This document shows positions 25,499 to 37,580 of a stretch of 64,000 nucleotides of DNA, in pieces. Each line of letters starts with the position of its first letter. The first letter of the stretch is position 1. A model generated the notes under the pieces. That model made no database searches. It saw nothing but the letters and a program-made list of their open reading frames with translations, and had not been told where the DNA came from. A program made the position numbers and the translations under genes. The stretch comes from Lepidonotus clava (Eukaryota; Annelida; Polychaeta; Phyllodocida; Polynoidae): the NCBI GenBank assembly GCA_936440205.1, contig OW387142.1, positions 19,062,736-19,126,735 of the forward strand, in the 5' to 3' direction.

Positions 25499-26577
25499 GC
25501 TTAAGTAGCAGGTTGGTAGGACTCCGGGTTTTAAGCTGCTCTCAGCTGCCTAGGAGTGTTCTAGTAGGATCACGTCCCCTATACCCAATGGTTATTGTCT
25601 TATTAGAGGTCTATGTGCGTCCACCACAGGCTGTCCAATGCGCGAGCTCAGTGGTTAAGTCAAAGCAATGCAAACAAAAGCATTACTAGTCTCAACAACC
25701 TTGAATGTATTCAAGATACTGCGAGTCCATATTTCAGTACCAGTATTTAAGGACTAATAGTGAATGTTTGGCCGTCCTGCCTCCAGCTGCCCGGCTGGTA
25801 TTGCCCTCAGTCTGATCAGAGCGAAGGGTCCCAGGTATTATTCCATTAGTTGTGAGCTGGGGGCGTCCGGCAATGATAATGGAGCGACTCGCCAGTCGCC
25901 GGCTGCACGGGGCCGGCCCCTGGCCGCGAGTAGATAGGAGCAGTTCGCGTACACTGTATGCAGCTACTGCCGCCTTCTCGGCTTTTTCCCTGTCTTTTTC
26001 CCCTACTACTCACCACTATATATATATATTCTACTACTACAGGATGCCTGGTGTAGGGTACTGCGCTGCTGGAAGGTGGGCGTGTCCCTGGCTCTTCATG
26101 CGCCTCCTCCACGGCAGAGGGCACATACCTCCTGCTCTGGCGGTGTGACCCCCCACAATGCTAGCCAGGACTGGCGCCAGCCAGCCACACACTCTCACAC
26201 GTCTGTGTCCGCCTCCCGTGCACAATGCCCTCTGAACACTGGAGAGGGTTTCAGCCGGCCGCCACCGCCGTCGTCGTCGCCCCCGGCCCGACCACCGTGC
26301 CAGCCTGCAGGCTTTGCCGTCGCCGCTGCCACAGCTGCCGCCCAGCAGGTCGACCTAGGGGCGGTGGTCCCCATCTACGGTGTCCGCCAACACCACATTG
26401 GACACTACAGTGCACAGGCCGAGCCGTCGTCACCGCTGGGAGCCGCCCGCACAGGGCCAGGGCACGCCGAGCGCTGCGGGAAAAAGGAGGCAGAAAAAGA
26501 GGCAGCAGTCAACGGTGTGTTGATGATAGTGTGTAGGGATGATGATGATAACTGATAGAAGGGGCGGTGGTACAATT

Positions 26578-26592
26578 GGGGGGGGGGGGGGG
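26578..26592. repeat. Poly-G tract
   Basis: An uninterrupted run of about 15 G. Confidence 0.9.
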
Positions 26593-27640
26593 GTCCCTAA
26601 TAATGGTCCCCACAGAGTTCAGGTCCAGAGCAACTCATTCTCTTCCCCCAAACACAGCCGTATCCCCTGAGCAGGTGTTCCCTCACTCTACTATAGGGTA
26701 ATCCTGTTTTTGTTGTTATGTAGCTGTTGTTGTTTGGCTATCATTACTAAGGCAATACTGCTTGGGCTACTTGTGGTGTTTGGTGGCGTTCGGTTGCCAC
26801 CGTTAGAGTCGGGGAGTTGCAAGGTAGGTAGGTAGTACAACTAACCCAGGCACGCCGACCTGCCTGGCGTGCCGCCGCCACCCGACTCTCTGGTATAGCT
26901 AGCTGTACGAGAAGTGGTAGTAGTAATAGTGTCCGTACTGAATCGCTGATCCCAAGGGTCGGTGAGCAAGTTGTGGTAGTGCTCCGAGTGGCTCACGGTA
27001 TGTGCACACAGACGGGGCGCTGCAGGTAGTCGTCGGGGGGACACGGGGCCCTGAGCTGCTCGGACCTGGCGCACGGCGAGCCCCTCTCCCTGTACACTGG
27101 AGCAGTCACGGCCCGTCGCTGTAGTCGTGGTCGCCCGCGCTGTGGTCGCCCCACGTCGCTGTGGTCGCGGTGCCCGCCGGTCGCGGCGCTCGCTTCCACT
27201 GGTGGTAGTAGTACAACACAACTTGCTGCTGCTGCCGCCGGCACCGACTGCAGGCTACTGGAGCCAAGCCGACGGGCGCCTGGAGTAAAAGCTACTGGAG
27301 GAAGTAGAGGAGGCACAGGGGCAGCAGGCGGGGATGGGGCTGCTGCTGGATGGCGGTGGAGTTCTCATCGCCGCCCGAAGCAGGAGTCGGGGTGTCTCCT
27401 GGGTCTGTAGTCACTCCAGAACACCGACGGATAGATAGGTAGGCAGGCAGGTAGGCAGGAAGGTAAGCACGTAAGTAGGGAGGAAGATATGTAGGACGAG
27501 ATGTGGATATGGAAATAGGCACAGTTACAGTTATAGGTACAGGTATCATTTATTGAAGTTGTAGAATGATGGGTAGATAGACAGAAAGACAGACAGACCA
27601 GTTAAGTATAAATGTGTGCATGTTTGCATATAGAATATTG

Positions 27641-27642
27641 GT

Positions 27643-27679
<37 letters not shown>
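27641..27679. repeat. (GT)n microsatellite
   Basis: A GT dinucleotide run with one interruption. Confidence 0.95.
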
Positions 27680-27680
<1 letters not shown>

Positions 27681-28777
27681 TCACCTGGATAAGTAGGTAT
27701 ATAGGCAAGTAAGGGAACGTTTATATCTAGATAGGTAGGTGGGTAAGACAGTAAGTAAGAAATGTTGGATGGGGAGTTGAGGTTCTCATTTTTAATTGCG
27801 CATTTGATACAATATACGTTGCACTGTGTTACATCGTGATGAAGTAATGCCCGGTTCATGCGTCCTGCATTCCATTGACTACTGTCAGACCTACCACGAA
27901 AACTGTCCTAACCGCCGCAATGATGTTTTAGTAACGTCAATATTTCCATTGAAACCGCAGCTATTTGACTAGGCACGTGTCCTCGGTGTGTCCCCGGGGG
28001 CCCTGACCCCTCCGTCTGGCGCGGCGAGCAGCTCGTATCGTGACCCCCTTAAGTGTCCCTGAGCAGCTCGGCGCCCTGAACCCGGCAGCAGAATGGGGTC
28101 AACCCCGCTCACCCCGGCTCTGTCCGCTGGGGCGTGAATTCACTGATCGGTAGAGACTAGAACTATAATCAGTAATTTGTGTGTTTTGGTATTTTGTAAT
28201 AAAAAGGGGTTTGAAACAGTTATGTTGGAATGATACGTTACTGACTGAAAATATGCGTACTTTGTATATGTCTAACACCCTGTATAGTGTCAATAGTGAT
28301 GTTTCGATGGTTAGATTGGTGAATTGATTTTAATACCACGTTCACAGTCATGTATGCATGTCTATTATTTGAATATCCGCCGTGTGGTAGACGTTTTTTC
28401 ACACTTTATTATTCTTTCACACTAAATAACATGTACATCAGCTATAAAGTTGGGTGGCACACTTGTTTGGCAAGACGAATCAGAGACATTTACACAAGAA
28501 TAAAGTCTTTGGACGCAGTCGTGGATGAAAAATGACCGGTCCTGGACGTGGGGGCTGGACGAGCTCCCTGGAGACACCAGTGGGTCCTGCGGGAGTCCTC
28601 CAGTACCGGCGACCTGGCCGACCACACACACCTCCAGGGTGTGGTGATCCGCCAGCGTCTGGTGCTATACCAAAACTGTTACCCTGTTACCATGGGAACT
28701 GGCCAGGACCTCACCTGGGGCCATGGTGGCTGCACCTCCCTAGCAGAGACTGGCGACTGGAGGCAGGGGGCGGGAGC

Positions 28778-28792
28778 GGGGGGGGGGGGGGG
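28778..28792. repeat. Poly-G tract
   Basis: An uninterrupted G run inside a G-rich plus strand. The glycine-rich frame over it is not a gene. Confidence 0.9.
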
Positions 28793-29875
28793 CTGCTGGG
28801 GCAAAGACCTGGGTGGCTGGAGTAGGGGGTACATACAAGGCGGTGGTGTGTGGTCATGGCTGACTGAAGCTGGTAGCAGTGGGTGAAAAACGGTAGTGAA
28901 ACTCTCCTTTCACTAAAGGTTGTGCCATATGGTAGTGTATTTTGTTCACACCAACATGATTTACCCGCTATATCACATTGGATAGTGAAAAAAGTACTAT
29001 ATGTATAGGTAAATTACTCAACTATCGTGTTATATTAGGCAATGGTAGGTTGGCTGAGGACGAACGCTGGAGAAATCCTCGTCCATGAAAAATTTAATTG
29101 TTTATAACAACCGAGGGCAGAAATTGAATCAGAGGCGAAAATGTACGGCATAAAAGTGTCTTCGTCTATCTGATGTGCATTTACCAGATGTAAGTCAGTG
29201 GCGGATTCGGGGGCCCTTTTTTGGACCAAATTAGACCATTTTTCACCACAAATTAGAGGTAGAGAGTAAAAGAGGTTTGGTAACTTATGGTGCAGTGGGT
29301 ACCTCTACCGACTAGCCTACTGTGTGAGGTACCAGGGGGGTTAGGGCACGTTTCCACTGAACGATCAAGTCCAGAAAAATATAGTTTAGTTGTCCGACCA
29401 ATTATGTTAATCCTTTCCAACCATGGTGACCAACGCCACCTAAGGCTTTATTAGAGTTTAATGGTGGCACTTGGTCGTTCAGTAGAAGACAGCCTTTAAG
29501 GCATGACTTATGATGCAGTGGAGTACCTCTAACGACTAACCGTACTATGTGAGTTAACGACTAACCATACTATGTGAGTTTTGATTGTGACCCCACGTTT
29601 TCTTTATCGTGAAATGTTTATTGTGGTCCTATGCAAACACTTAGAGCTTTTAAGTTATGGATATTTTTTTCAAGACAGCGAAAAATGTCATTTTCTCCAA
29701 TTGAGCCAATGGTAAACAGTTACCTTTACAGATGCTTATATCTTGTAAATCGATATGGCGACATAATATGGTTTTTCAAATGTCATTGTAGTCCCTATCC
29801 CTACTGACATCTCTGTGAGTTTTGGAATTTTATCATCGTTTTTAAGAAATCACACCATACACCCATATACCTTTA

Positions 29876-30430
29876 AGGTGTGACTTATCAGCTTATGATG
29901 CAGTGCAGTACCTCTAACGACTTACCACTGCGTGAGGTACCAGGGGGGTTAGGGTGTGACTTATGATGCAGTGGAGTACCTCTAATGACTAACTATACTG
30001 TGTGAGGTACAAGGGGGGTTAGGGTGTGACTTATGATGCAGTGGAGTACCTCAAACGACTAACCATACTGTGTGAGGTACAAGGGGGTTAGGGTGTGACT
30101 TATGATGCAGTGGAGTACCTCAAACGACTAACCATACTGTATGAGGTACAAGGGGGGTTAGGGTGTGACTTATGATGCAGTGGAGTACCTCAAACGACTA
30201 ACCATACTGTATGAGGTACAAGGGGGGTTAGGTTGTGATTTATGATGCAGTGGAGTACCTCTAACGACTAACCATACTGTGTGAGGTCCCAGGGAGGTTA
30301 GGGTGTGACTTATGATGCAGAATAGTACCTCTAACGACTAACTATACTGTGTGAGGTACAAGGGGGGTTAGGGTGTGACTTATGGTGCAGTGGAGTACCT
30401 CAAACAACTAACCATGGCTTGTGAGGGAGG
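29876..30430. repeat. Minisatellite, 70-bp unit, about 8 copies
   Basis: The phrase 'gtgtgacttatgatgcag' recurs with starts near 29954, 30024, 30093, 30163, 30233, 30303 and 30373, giving a period of 69-70 bp. A partial unit precedes this, and isolated degenerate units lie at 29273-29345 and 29497-29580. Most units contain GTACCTC and GAGGTAC about 21 bp apart, so each can form a small hairpin, and each ends in a G-run followed by TTAGGG. It has no coding potential. Confidence 0.95.
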
Positions 30431-30905
30431 GGGGGAGTAGGTTACAGGCGTGACAGTGGTGGTGGGTTTCTGACAGACGGACCTTTCTGAGGCTGTGGCC
30501 AAATGCACTCTGACCAATCAATGTCCAAAGCCCCCGGCGCTGTCTGACCGTGGTCAATGCAGCACCTGCTACCACCTCCCTTTCCCTTAACTCTCGCTAT
30601 CCTTAAGCTCCTTCTCCCTTTCTTCTACTTTTATACATATATAAAATCATATATTTTTCTATTCTTCCTAAGTCCCCCAATCTCAACGTTTTTTTTAAAC
30701 ATTTCCAATTGTTCTCCCCTTAATTCATCCACTAATGTGTTAAATAACAGCTGTTTACAGCGAAGAATTTCCCGGAAAAGGGGTGCTTTTATGCTTCCTT
30801 TTTACATTTTCTATATCATCTATTTGACCAAGACGACAGAGGCTGTGGTCGTGACTGTCAATTGGTCTCAGACATATGCGCGCGCAAACACACACACACA
30901 CACAT

Positions 30906-30957
<52 letters not shown>

Positions 30958-31818
30958 ACAAACACACGTACACACGTCGGCCAAACAAGAATAATCCCAT
31001 ACAATTTGCAGCAGTCTTTGCTGGCAGTTAGTTTTGGGGTGTTAGGGGCAGGCGCAAGGGTCTCGAAACGGATGTGCAGGACCGGCGCAGCTGTTGTGGC
31101 GCATTCATCAGGGCCTGGATGCCTTACACCCTCACCAAAAATACGTGATTAATCGCAGTTCTACTCAACGAATTATTTCCATTATCAATTGCAAAATATA
31201 AATATAGAAAATCAGGCAGAACGACAGTGCTACAACGCAGAGTGCACCGAACTGCGTTCGAGTGAAGTCAGTCCTCATTAAAAAAGACTACGTTCATCTT
31301 GTATCTTTATCGCTCACATATATATGTGTGTGTAATACTATTAGGCCTACCATTCGTATACTATTATCATACTATATAATACTGATTAAAGAATTGACAA
31401 TCTTATATGAATATTCTACGTAAAATCAACTCTCATAATATCATAATTATCATTCTTACAACCCTTCAAGTGATATATTTTTATTCAATTACTCACGTAT
31501 TGCCATTACTCTTGTAAAGTAGGACTGCTGACCACACGTTGACCAGTGGTCACCAACGTGCACACAGTTTAGGCAGTAGACAGTTTGGTCACTATAACGC
31601 GCGTGCATAAACACTGCCGTACCATTGAGAAAAATCTCCAACTCTTCTGCTGCATCCCTCTCTGAACTCTGTCATTACATCTTGTCTTAACCAAGACTTG
31701 TCTCTTGGATAAGCATTAATTAGGCATTTGAAAAGATAATATTTCATCACATATACGCTTTTGAGGACGTATTCCTCCTGAACCCGTGTATAACAGAAAC
31801 ATGAAGTATTAATCCTAC
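30431..31818. other. Gene-free stretch
   Basis: T-rich then AT-rich unique sequence with a CA/TA microsatellite at 30887-30952. I see nothing else. Confidence 0.6.
30887..30952. repeat. (CA)n(TA)n compound microsatellite
   Basis: A CA run that passes directly into a TA run. Confidence 0.95.
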
Positions 31819-31971
31819 CTTTCCATTCTGTATTTCAGAGACGTTGGTGTCAATCTTCTTTTATCATTCTGAAATCCGATAGAAGCGCCTGTTAGTTTAG
31901 ACCTCGTCATAAAATATTCATCCAAAGCCTCAGCCACATGCTGGACCACCTGCCGCGACGCTTCCAAGTCC
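31819..31971 (-). CDS. Candidate internal exon (51 codons), unidentified gene
   Basis: On the minus strand a consensus acceptor (pyrimidine-rich TTGCCTGTTCTATTATGCAG) is followed by 153 bp of open frame and a good donor (GAAAG|GTAGGA). Both ends are in phase 2, so the exon is symmetric. The peptide starts DLEASRQVVQHVAEALDEYF, continues MTRSKLTGASIGFQNDKRR and ends LTPTSLKYRME. The first half looks like an amphipathic helix and the second is basic. I do not recognise the family. It has a coding-like residue mix, unlike most frames nearby. The matching phase with a possible acceptor at 25497 means it could belong to the same gene as the 25082-25498 exon, but this is only an inference. Confidence 0.45.
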
Positions 31972-32397
31972 CTGCATAATAGAACAGGCAATAATACGAC
32001 GGCGGGGTAAAAACCGCCGTCTGTCAACCTGCACATGAGCCTGAACGGCGCAAGAGCATCAATTCATATTCGGATGAGACAAACAAGGCCTGAAATAGCT
32101 CAATACGAAAGGCTAATAGCATTTTTGACAGAAGCTAAAATCAATGTAACCGAGACCACCCACGCTCCATTCACTGCCGTCAGAGTAATAACTATCTAAA
32201 TGCCTTTTATTTGAGAAGCGATTGATACCATCCGTCTCATGGAGGACAAGGAGGCAATTTGCGAGGCGACTTATCATTTACATGTATATATCATATGATA
32301 TATAGAGATTGAAAACAACATGACTGTTTTCACAGAGTTTGTTGACCAATATCAGACACCTCTCAATACGTTTTTGTGAGCCCTTAATTATAGTTTT

Positions 32398-32736
32398 TAG
32401 TATTGTAGCTTATGGGAAGGGCTCACTCAATCAGTCATGTCTTTTCTAGGTATTTGGGCTTTGATCTGATTGCCCGGTTACACAATCTTACATACAAGTA
32501 GCTACAGGCCTTTGTCCACCGGCATGCATTTGTAAGCAGGACAATTAGTGTGCATCAAGTGTAATTTAGTGGGCAGGCCTCCCCCTGCACTCTCTCCCAC
32601 CCCCACTCCTTGAACTCAGTTCAAGTAGTGGGGGTGGGGAAGGGTGCAGTTTGAGAAGCCAGAAGTCGGTTACATAACCAGTACTTGAGCCAATCAACCT
32701 CACCCCTCCACATTAGGACCTCCACTGACACCTGCA
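32398..32736 (+). repeat. Diverged duplicated block, copy 2
   Basis: Collinear with 10485-10705 over at least two blocks ('tcaatcagtcatgtctt' and the 'cacattaggacctcc' / 'acctgcag' block), with about 100 bp of extra, non-matching DNA between them. Confidence 0.55.
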
Positions 32737-33519
32737 GGTGGGTGGGTGCAGGTGACCTGGTACTAGTAGGAGGAGGAGGAGCCCCTTTCCTAAGCCCCTC
32801 CCTGAGTTGTGTCTGACAGGTGGTGGTGGTGGTCACTACTCATAGCCCATATAGCCTTCTGGTTGTAGGAAGGCCTTCAGTTTATTGAGGGACACCATTG
32901 CTATAGATTACATACATTAGATATATTGGCATTTTGTTCAATTACCTTTCAAACACAATGAAATGTCCATTGTTATGTTAAGGGCGAACATCGATCGTTC
33001 CAACGATCGGAACTTTGATAGTCATTTGCTTCTTGTTATGTAAACGCGTCTTTAATCAGCAATATTTGTCAATCGACTGTAAAGAATTATGTTGTTTGCA
33101 ACCCCCCAACTACTCGTTCATATGGACGGTTTTCAAGTGGTTTCCATCCTATTTGTATACTAATTGCTTAGTTGAACAACATGATCTGACATTTTGCCGA
33201 CATGTATCTACTTTATACAACTTTGTCAACGCGCTTAGCCAAAAGATGAACGCTTTAATTTATGGGCCAATATTGTGAAACCTTTTAACCTACGAGCTAT
33301 TACCAAACTATGTTATGTTCTGTCGATTATTTAAACAACTGTTGGCCATGTCATTTTCTGAAAGTGCATTGCAATTCAACCAAGGATAAATTATTAGTTA
33401 ATATCTTTTCGCCATGCTTACTTCATGTGCCAACATACCAAACACGACTTAACTAGGACTGAAACACTATACCAAACATTGCGATTATTACATATTATAT
33501 CAATAGTGATAAGGACTTT

Positions 33520-33900
33520 CATCCTTCATACTTGTGGGAGATTCTTTCAACATCCCCTTCACCCCGGTGAAAAATGAAAACGACGCAGTGGATGGCCTGT
33601 ATGGTACTTTTATTTGACGAGCGGAGAGGATGTCAGAGCGCGTGCTCTCCATTAGGGGACTGCTCATGTGGTACATCCCGCGGCCATGTAAGACCACGTC
33701 GGGCTTTAACATCTCTGTGAGAACAAATAGGGTGTGAGTGGGGGAGAGGCGGGCGTGCTGGGTGGGAGCGGGCCCGACGTGTACGGGGGGACAGTGAGCT
33801 GCTCACGGCTCTGACAGATCACATCAGACCACCACCTCCCCGAGCTGCTCCCCTCTCCCCCAGTCACACTCTGTCACGCCGGCTAGACGTGCAAACCGTG
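33520..33900. promoter_or_regulatory. GC-rich island with two GAGCTGCTC motifs
   Basis: The 9-mer lies at 33796-33804 and 33842-33850 in GC-rich unique sequence. A cis-regulatory function is inferred only from the motif being shared with other islands. Confidence 0.3.
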
Positions 33901-36364
33901 CACTGCCAGATACTTATTTTTTCTCGCCTAATTTGCTGAGAGCTTTATGTACGGCCCATGTGTGTGATCTTTCAAGTGGAGTATTAAGGTTGTGTGCTGT
34001 CTACCCGTGTTTTTTGTTGAAACCCAGAAGTCTAAGGAATTCTCATGCCCCCGCAGACAGGATTTCGGGATGTTTTCCTTCTGTGTAGGAGACATAAACT
34101 CTCACCCCTTGCCCTTTGACATGTTGGATTCACTTTGGGTTATAGAAACAGGGGGACGACGCTTTAGATAGAAGGAAGTATGTCACAACAAGTAGTCCAT
34201 GGCTAAAATTGTTTCGTTATTTCTGTTTGATTTGATAAGACTTTCATATCCTAAACATATGGTTTCGAATTGAATAAGAAAAAAAAACATAATCTAAAAC
34301 TATCTAAAAAGATATGGATATTTGAAAATAGTCCTCAGTATAGATTTGTGGGGCCGACAACCAAATGATATTCAAAAGGACTCTACAAAAAAAGAAACGT
34401 TTATGATATCTTGGTATTTTGCCCCTTAAGCCTGTATTCTATTAGGCGATTTGGGACTCGGACAATTTGAAAAATCATTAAAGTTTTTAGAGACCCATGC
34501 ATGCTACACACCATTTGAAAGAGAATTGACAATATGCCTATAATTTAATAAGCCATTATTCTGACAAACGATTTCGGAAATCGCTAGTAAAATCGTTTGG
34601 GGAATATAGCGGCAGGCCTTAGACTATGGCTCGCTGGACCCCCCTCATTTTGCCCCTGGCCTTTTGCCCTAGAGTTACTTGCTCGCTATGACCCCGGCTA
34701 TGACATTTTGCCCCTGTGACTTAAGTTAATTATCTATGACTCTCTAATACTTATTAATTGATTTTATTGTCTATTGCAAATTAGGATGCATTCAACACTG
34801 ACCGAATGATAAAAGTGAGGTATTGGGAATGGGATAAGAATGGTTTGTGGTAAGAATTTCTTACATAGTAGATTTTGTCTCTTTGTCTTTTCCTAAAATA
34901 TTTTGAATAAGGCTTCGGTTTTGTTTGCCTGAAAAACATGCATCTATGTATCTGCTAAGAAAAGAATTCTTATATAGATCAGCTACGTATAACAGTTTAG
35001 GTATAGGATTTCTCGATAGGGAAAACGTCCAGGGCAAAGTCCCAAGGGACAAATGTCCTAGTGTAGCTTTTGTGGGCTATTCCATATCACTTAATGGTCC
35101 AGCCAGCAATGTTCTTTGTTTTATTGCTGGTGGAAGGGTCATAATCCCGGGGCCCTACCCAAGCTACGTATATATATGGAGGTCTATGCGATAAACTTTA
35201 TGGTTAAATTACACATTTTTGACATTTGCAACTTTTTTTATATATATTTTTTTCATTTTATTTAAACAACTTCACGTACATATTTGGTTCATGTTCTTCC
35301 AGCTGTCCTTATGAGATATTAATGAGGGATGAGGTTTTTGTTAGGATGAGGTTATATGAGTTGCTGATGTTATAATCATGAGTTGGAATAGGATCAATTG
35401 CAAACAGAAGAATCAAAATCAAAATATTTCATAAGGCGGGTAAATGAAGGGCAGTCCTGTGCACGTGGTGCTTCATTGACAGCCCCAGTGACCAGGCACG
35501 TCCTCTGTGGGGGTCCACGCCCGACGTCACGTCCAATGGATGATTTCTGATCCTCATCGTAGCCTCTCGAACATTGACCCGTCCTACACAGACCGGCCCT
35601 TCTCATTTCAAATTTAGGCAGTTATGTCGACCCATTATCATATCTGTGGACTAAATGGTTCATTTAAAGCAGACCAGTATATGACCTGATATATAAGGGC
35701 TTGTACGTGTATTTGACTTTCCCCTCTGTCAGGAGACCTGTCTATAAGCAGTGTTAGGTCCACCTTCAGCGGGCCGCAGGTGGCCGCTGTGTCCCCACGT
35801 AGAGTGGGACTGCTCCGTGTACGGGACGACGTCATCAATATTTCAAAGCTGTCGTGATCACTGTCGTGGAGCAGTGATGCGTCATGTTGTCTCCCTCTAG
35901 GACAATAGCACATGCGACCATAATCTGTCTACATTGCTTAATGTCACTATGGCACTAGTTCGGGTAATCTCCATTTGCACAGGTACATTTGCATAAACAT
36001 AACTGTACTACATTGACCTCTATCTGTCTATCAATAACCAATGGCGTTATCATGCCCCAAACTCTCTTAAAGACCATGTGACAATTTCATATCTTCACAA
36101 TAAAATGAAATTGAGTAGTTTGGAACAGTGATGGTGGATACAACTTATGAGATTGATGTATATTCACAGTAAGAAAAGCAATGTGTCGTTAACTATTGTT
36201 AGGAATACAATGCATGAGCATCATCCAAAGTGTTATTAAATTGCTATCAAAGATTGATACCAGATACCAGTGTAGTCCTTTTTATAAATGTATTACTCTG
36301 TGCAGCCTACTACCCAAAGAAATACAGCTAAAGCCCTAATTACAATACGTCTCTGGTACCTGTT

Positions 36365-36390
36365 CGCGTTGGGCAACGTTACCCAACGCG
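36365..36390. repeat. 26-bp near-perfect palindrome
   Basis: Arms CGCGTTGGG and CCCAACGCG surround a centre with a single mismatched pair. It lies next to a pair of inverted blocks containing 'atattacactacgcat' (about 36420) and its complement (about 36630), which suggests a small decayed inverted-repeat element at about 36360-36660. Confidence 0.7.
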
Positions 36391-37379
36391 ATGGATTCAC
36401 ATTAGGGCCGTATCAAAAGCATATTACACTACGCATTTGGTATGCGTTGCATATCAACGTGACCAATGCAATGTATAATACACTATGCGTTTTGGGGTCT
36501 AATTGCCAACGCGAACCTTCTTTAAAAAAAAAAAAATATTACACTTCGTGTTGGGCATCAAAATTCATGTTTGCTATTTGCGTCAGCAAAAACGCGAATA
36601 AAACAGGCCCAACGTGAGCCAGCCGATGCGTAGTGTAATATATGGCCTTACGTATCAATGTAACAAGTTTCTTGGATGAGGTAAAGAAATTGTATAGAGT
36701 CTATGAAGACTTAATTTATTGATTGTATGTTGTATTTGGTGTTGTCTACTTTCTCTGCTGACAGTTAATGATATTAATGTACATAATTATGTATACTGTC
36801 TGATGATGATAAATAATACTACTCTGTAACTAATCTGAAAAACATAGGGAGACCCTGATGATTGTTACTTAATAAAAACTCCCTAATAAATAATTTTAAA
36901 AAAAAATCTTAAAATGATTAATACGTCTCTATGCTTCTAATACATGTGTATAAGGTGACCTATCAATGTATACTAGAGATAACAATAGGCTTTTTTAGAT
37001 TATACTTTCTGAATGAGGAAGATCTATGCTTTGCTTTGCCGATAACAACAGGAAAATAAATGCAGGACGTTTTGGGGCACCAGTAAAATGCATAGAGGGG
37101 TCATATACCGCCACCTCTTACCGTGAGCCAGGGCGACATCTGGCGATGTCAGCGCAAATCACAAGAAATCATCTCCAAGCTAAACCACGTTAAGTGTGGA
37201 CTTTGATGTCTTCAGAATATAAAATGCTGTAACTTTTTCCATTAACATAATTTGATACCATTGTTTGATTTGCTAATTTATCCATATAAAAGTAAATCTT
37301 TGCATATAAAATTTATGACCTCTAATTACATACATCATCCCTCACATGTTAATACTGACAGGGGACGTTGCGATGCCCA

Positions 37380-37580
37380 GTGCCTTTCACATGAGGGGGG
37401 GGGGGGGGGGGGTCATTCATACTGGTGTACCTGGGGCCCAGAGACCAGTGGTCGGCGGCGAGCAGCTCAGTCAATAACTCGTATGTGTGAGCCGCTGCTG
37501 CAGGTTGTAGTCAGATTACCATCAGTCAATAGATCAATTGGGGCTGTCTCTGGGTCAATCTATACCATCTGTTTGTAGTA
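37380..37580. promoter_or_regulatory. Island with poly-G and GAGCAGCTC motif
   Basis: A G run at 37395-37412, then GAGCAGCTCAGTCAAT from 37460. The second island at 8.1 kb also has GAGCWGCTC followed by AGTCAAT. Confidence 0.3.

Larger units (their letters stand above)
25499..28145. promoter_or_regulatory. Cluster of CpG-rich islands upstream of the 25.1-25.5 kb exon
   Basis: CpG-rich patches lie at 25860-25960, 26060-26480, 26840-27370 and 27960-28130, with poly-G at 26578-26592 and GT and GTAG-type tracts at 27430-27770. GAGCTGCTC occurs at 27053-27061 and GAGCAGCTC at 28026-28034 and 28061-28069. Long overlapping frames exist on both strands but are Pro/Arg/Thr-rich and low in complexity, as expected of CpG-rich non-coding DNA. 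A promoter or enhancer cluster is inferred. Confidence 0.35.

Noticed and set aside
29196-29220. Transposon end suggested by 'cagtggcggattcggggg'
   Set aside because: This word is common at the ends of some DNA transposons, but I could find no matching inverted end nearby.
29876-30430. CRISPR-like array of regularly spaced repeats
   Set aside because: The whole 70-bp unit is repeated, with no unique spacers, in an intron-bearing animal genome. It is a minisatellite.
35745-35860. Plus-strand terminal exon (SSVRSTFSGPQVAAVSPRRV) after a good acceptor, or its minus-strand alternative
   Set aside because: Both strands are open over the same CpG-rich patch, and neither has a partner exon or a known domain.
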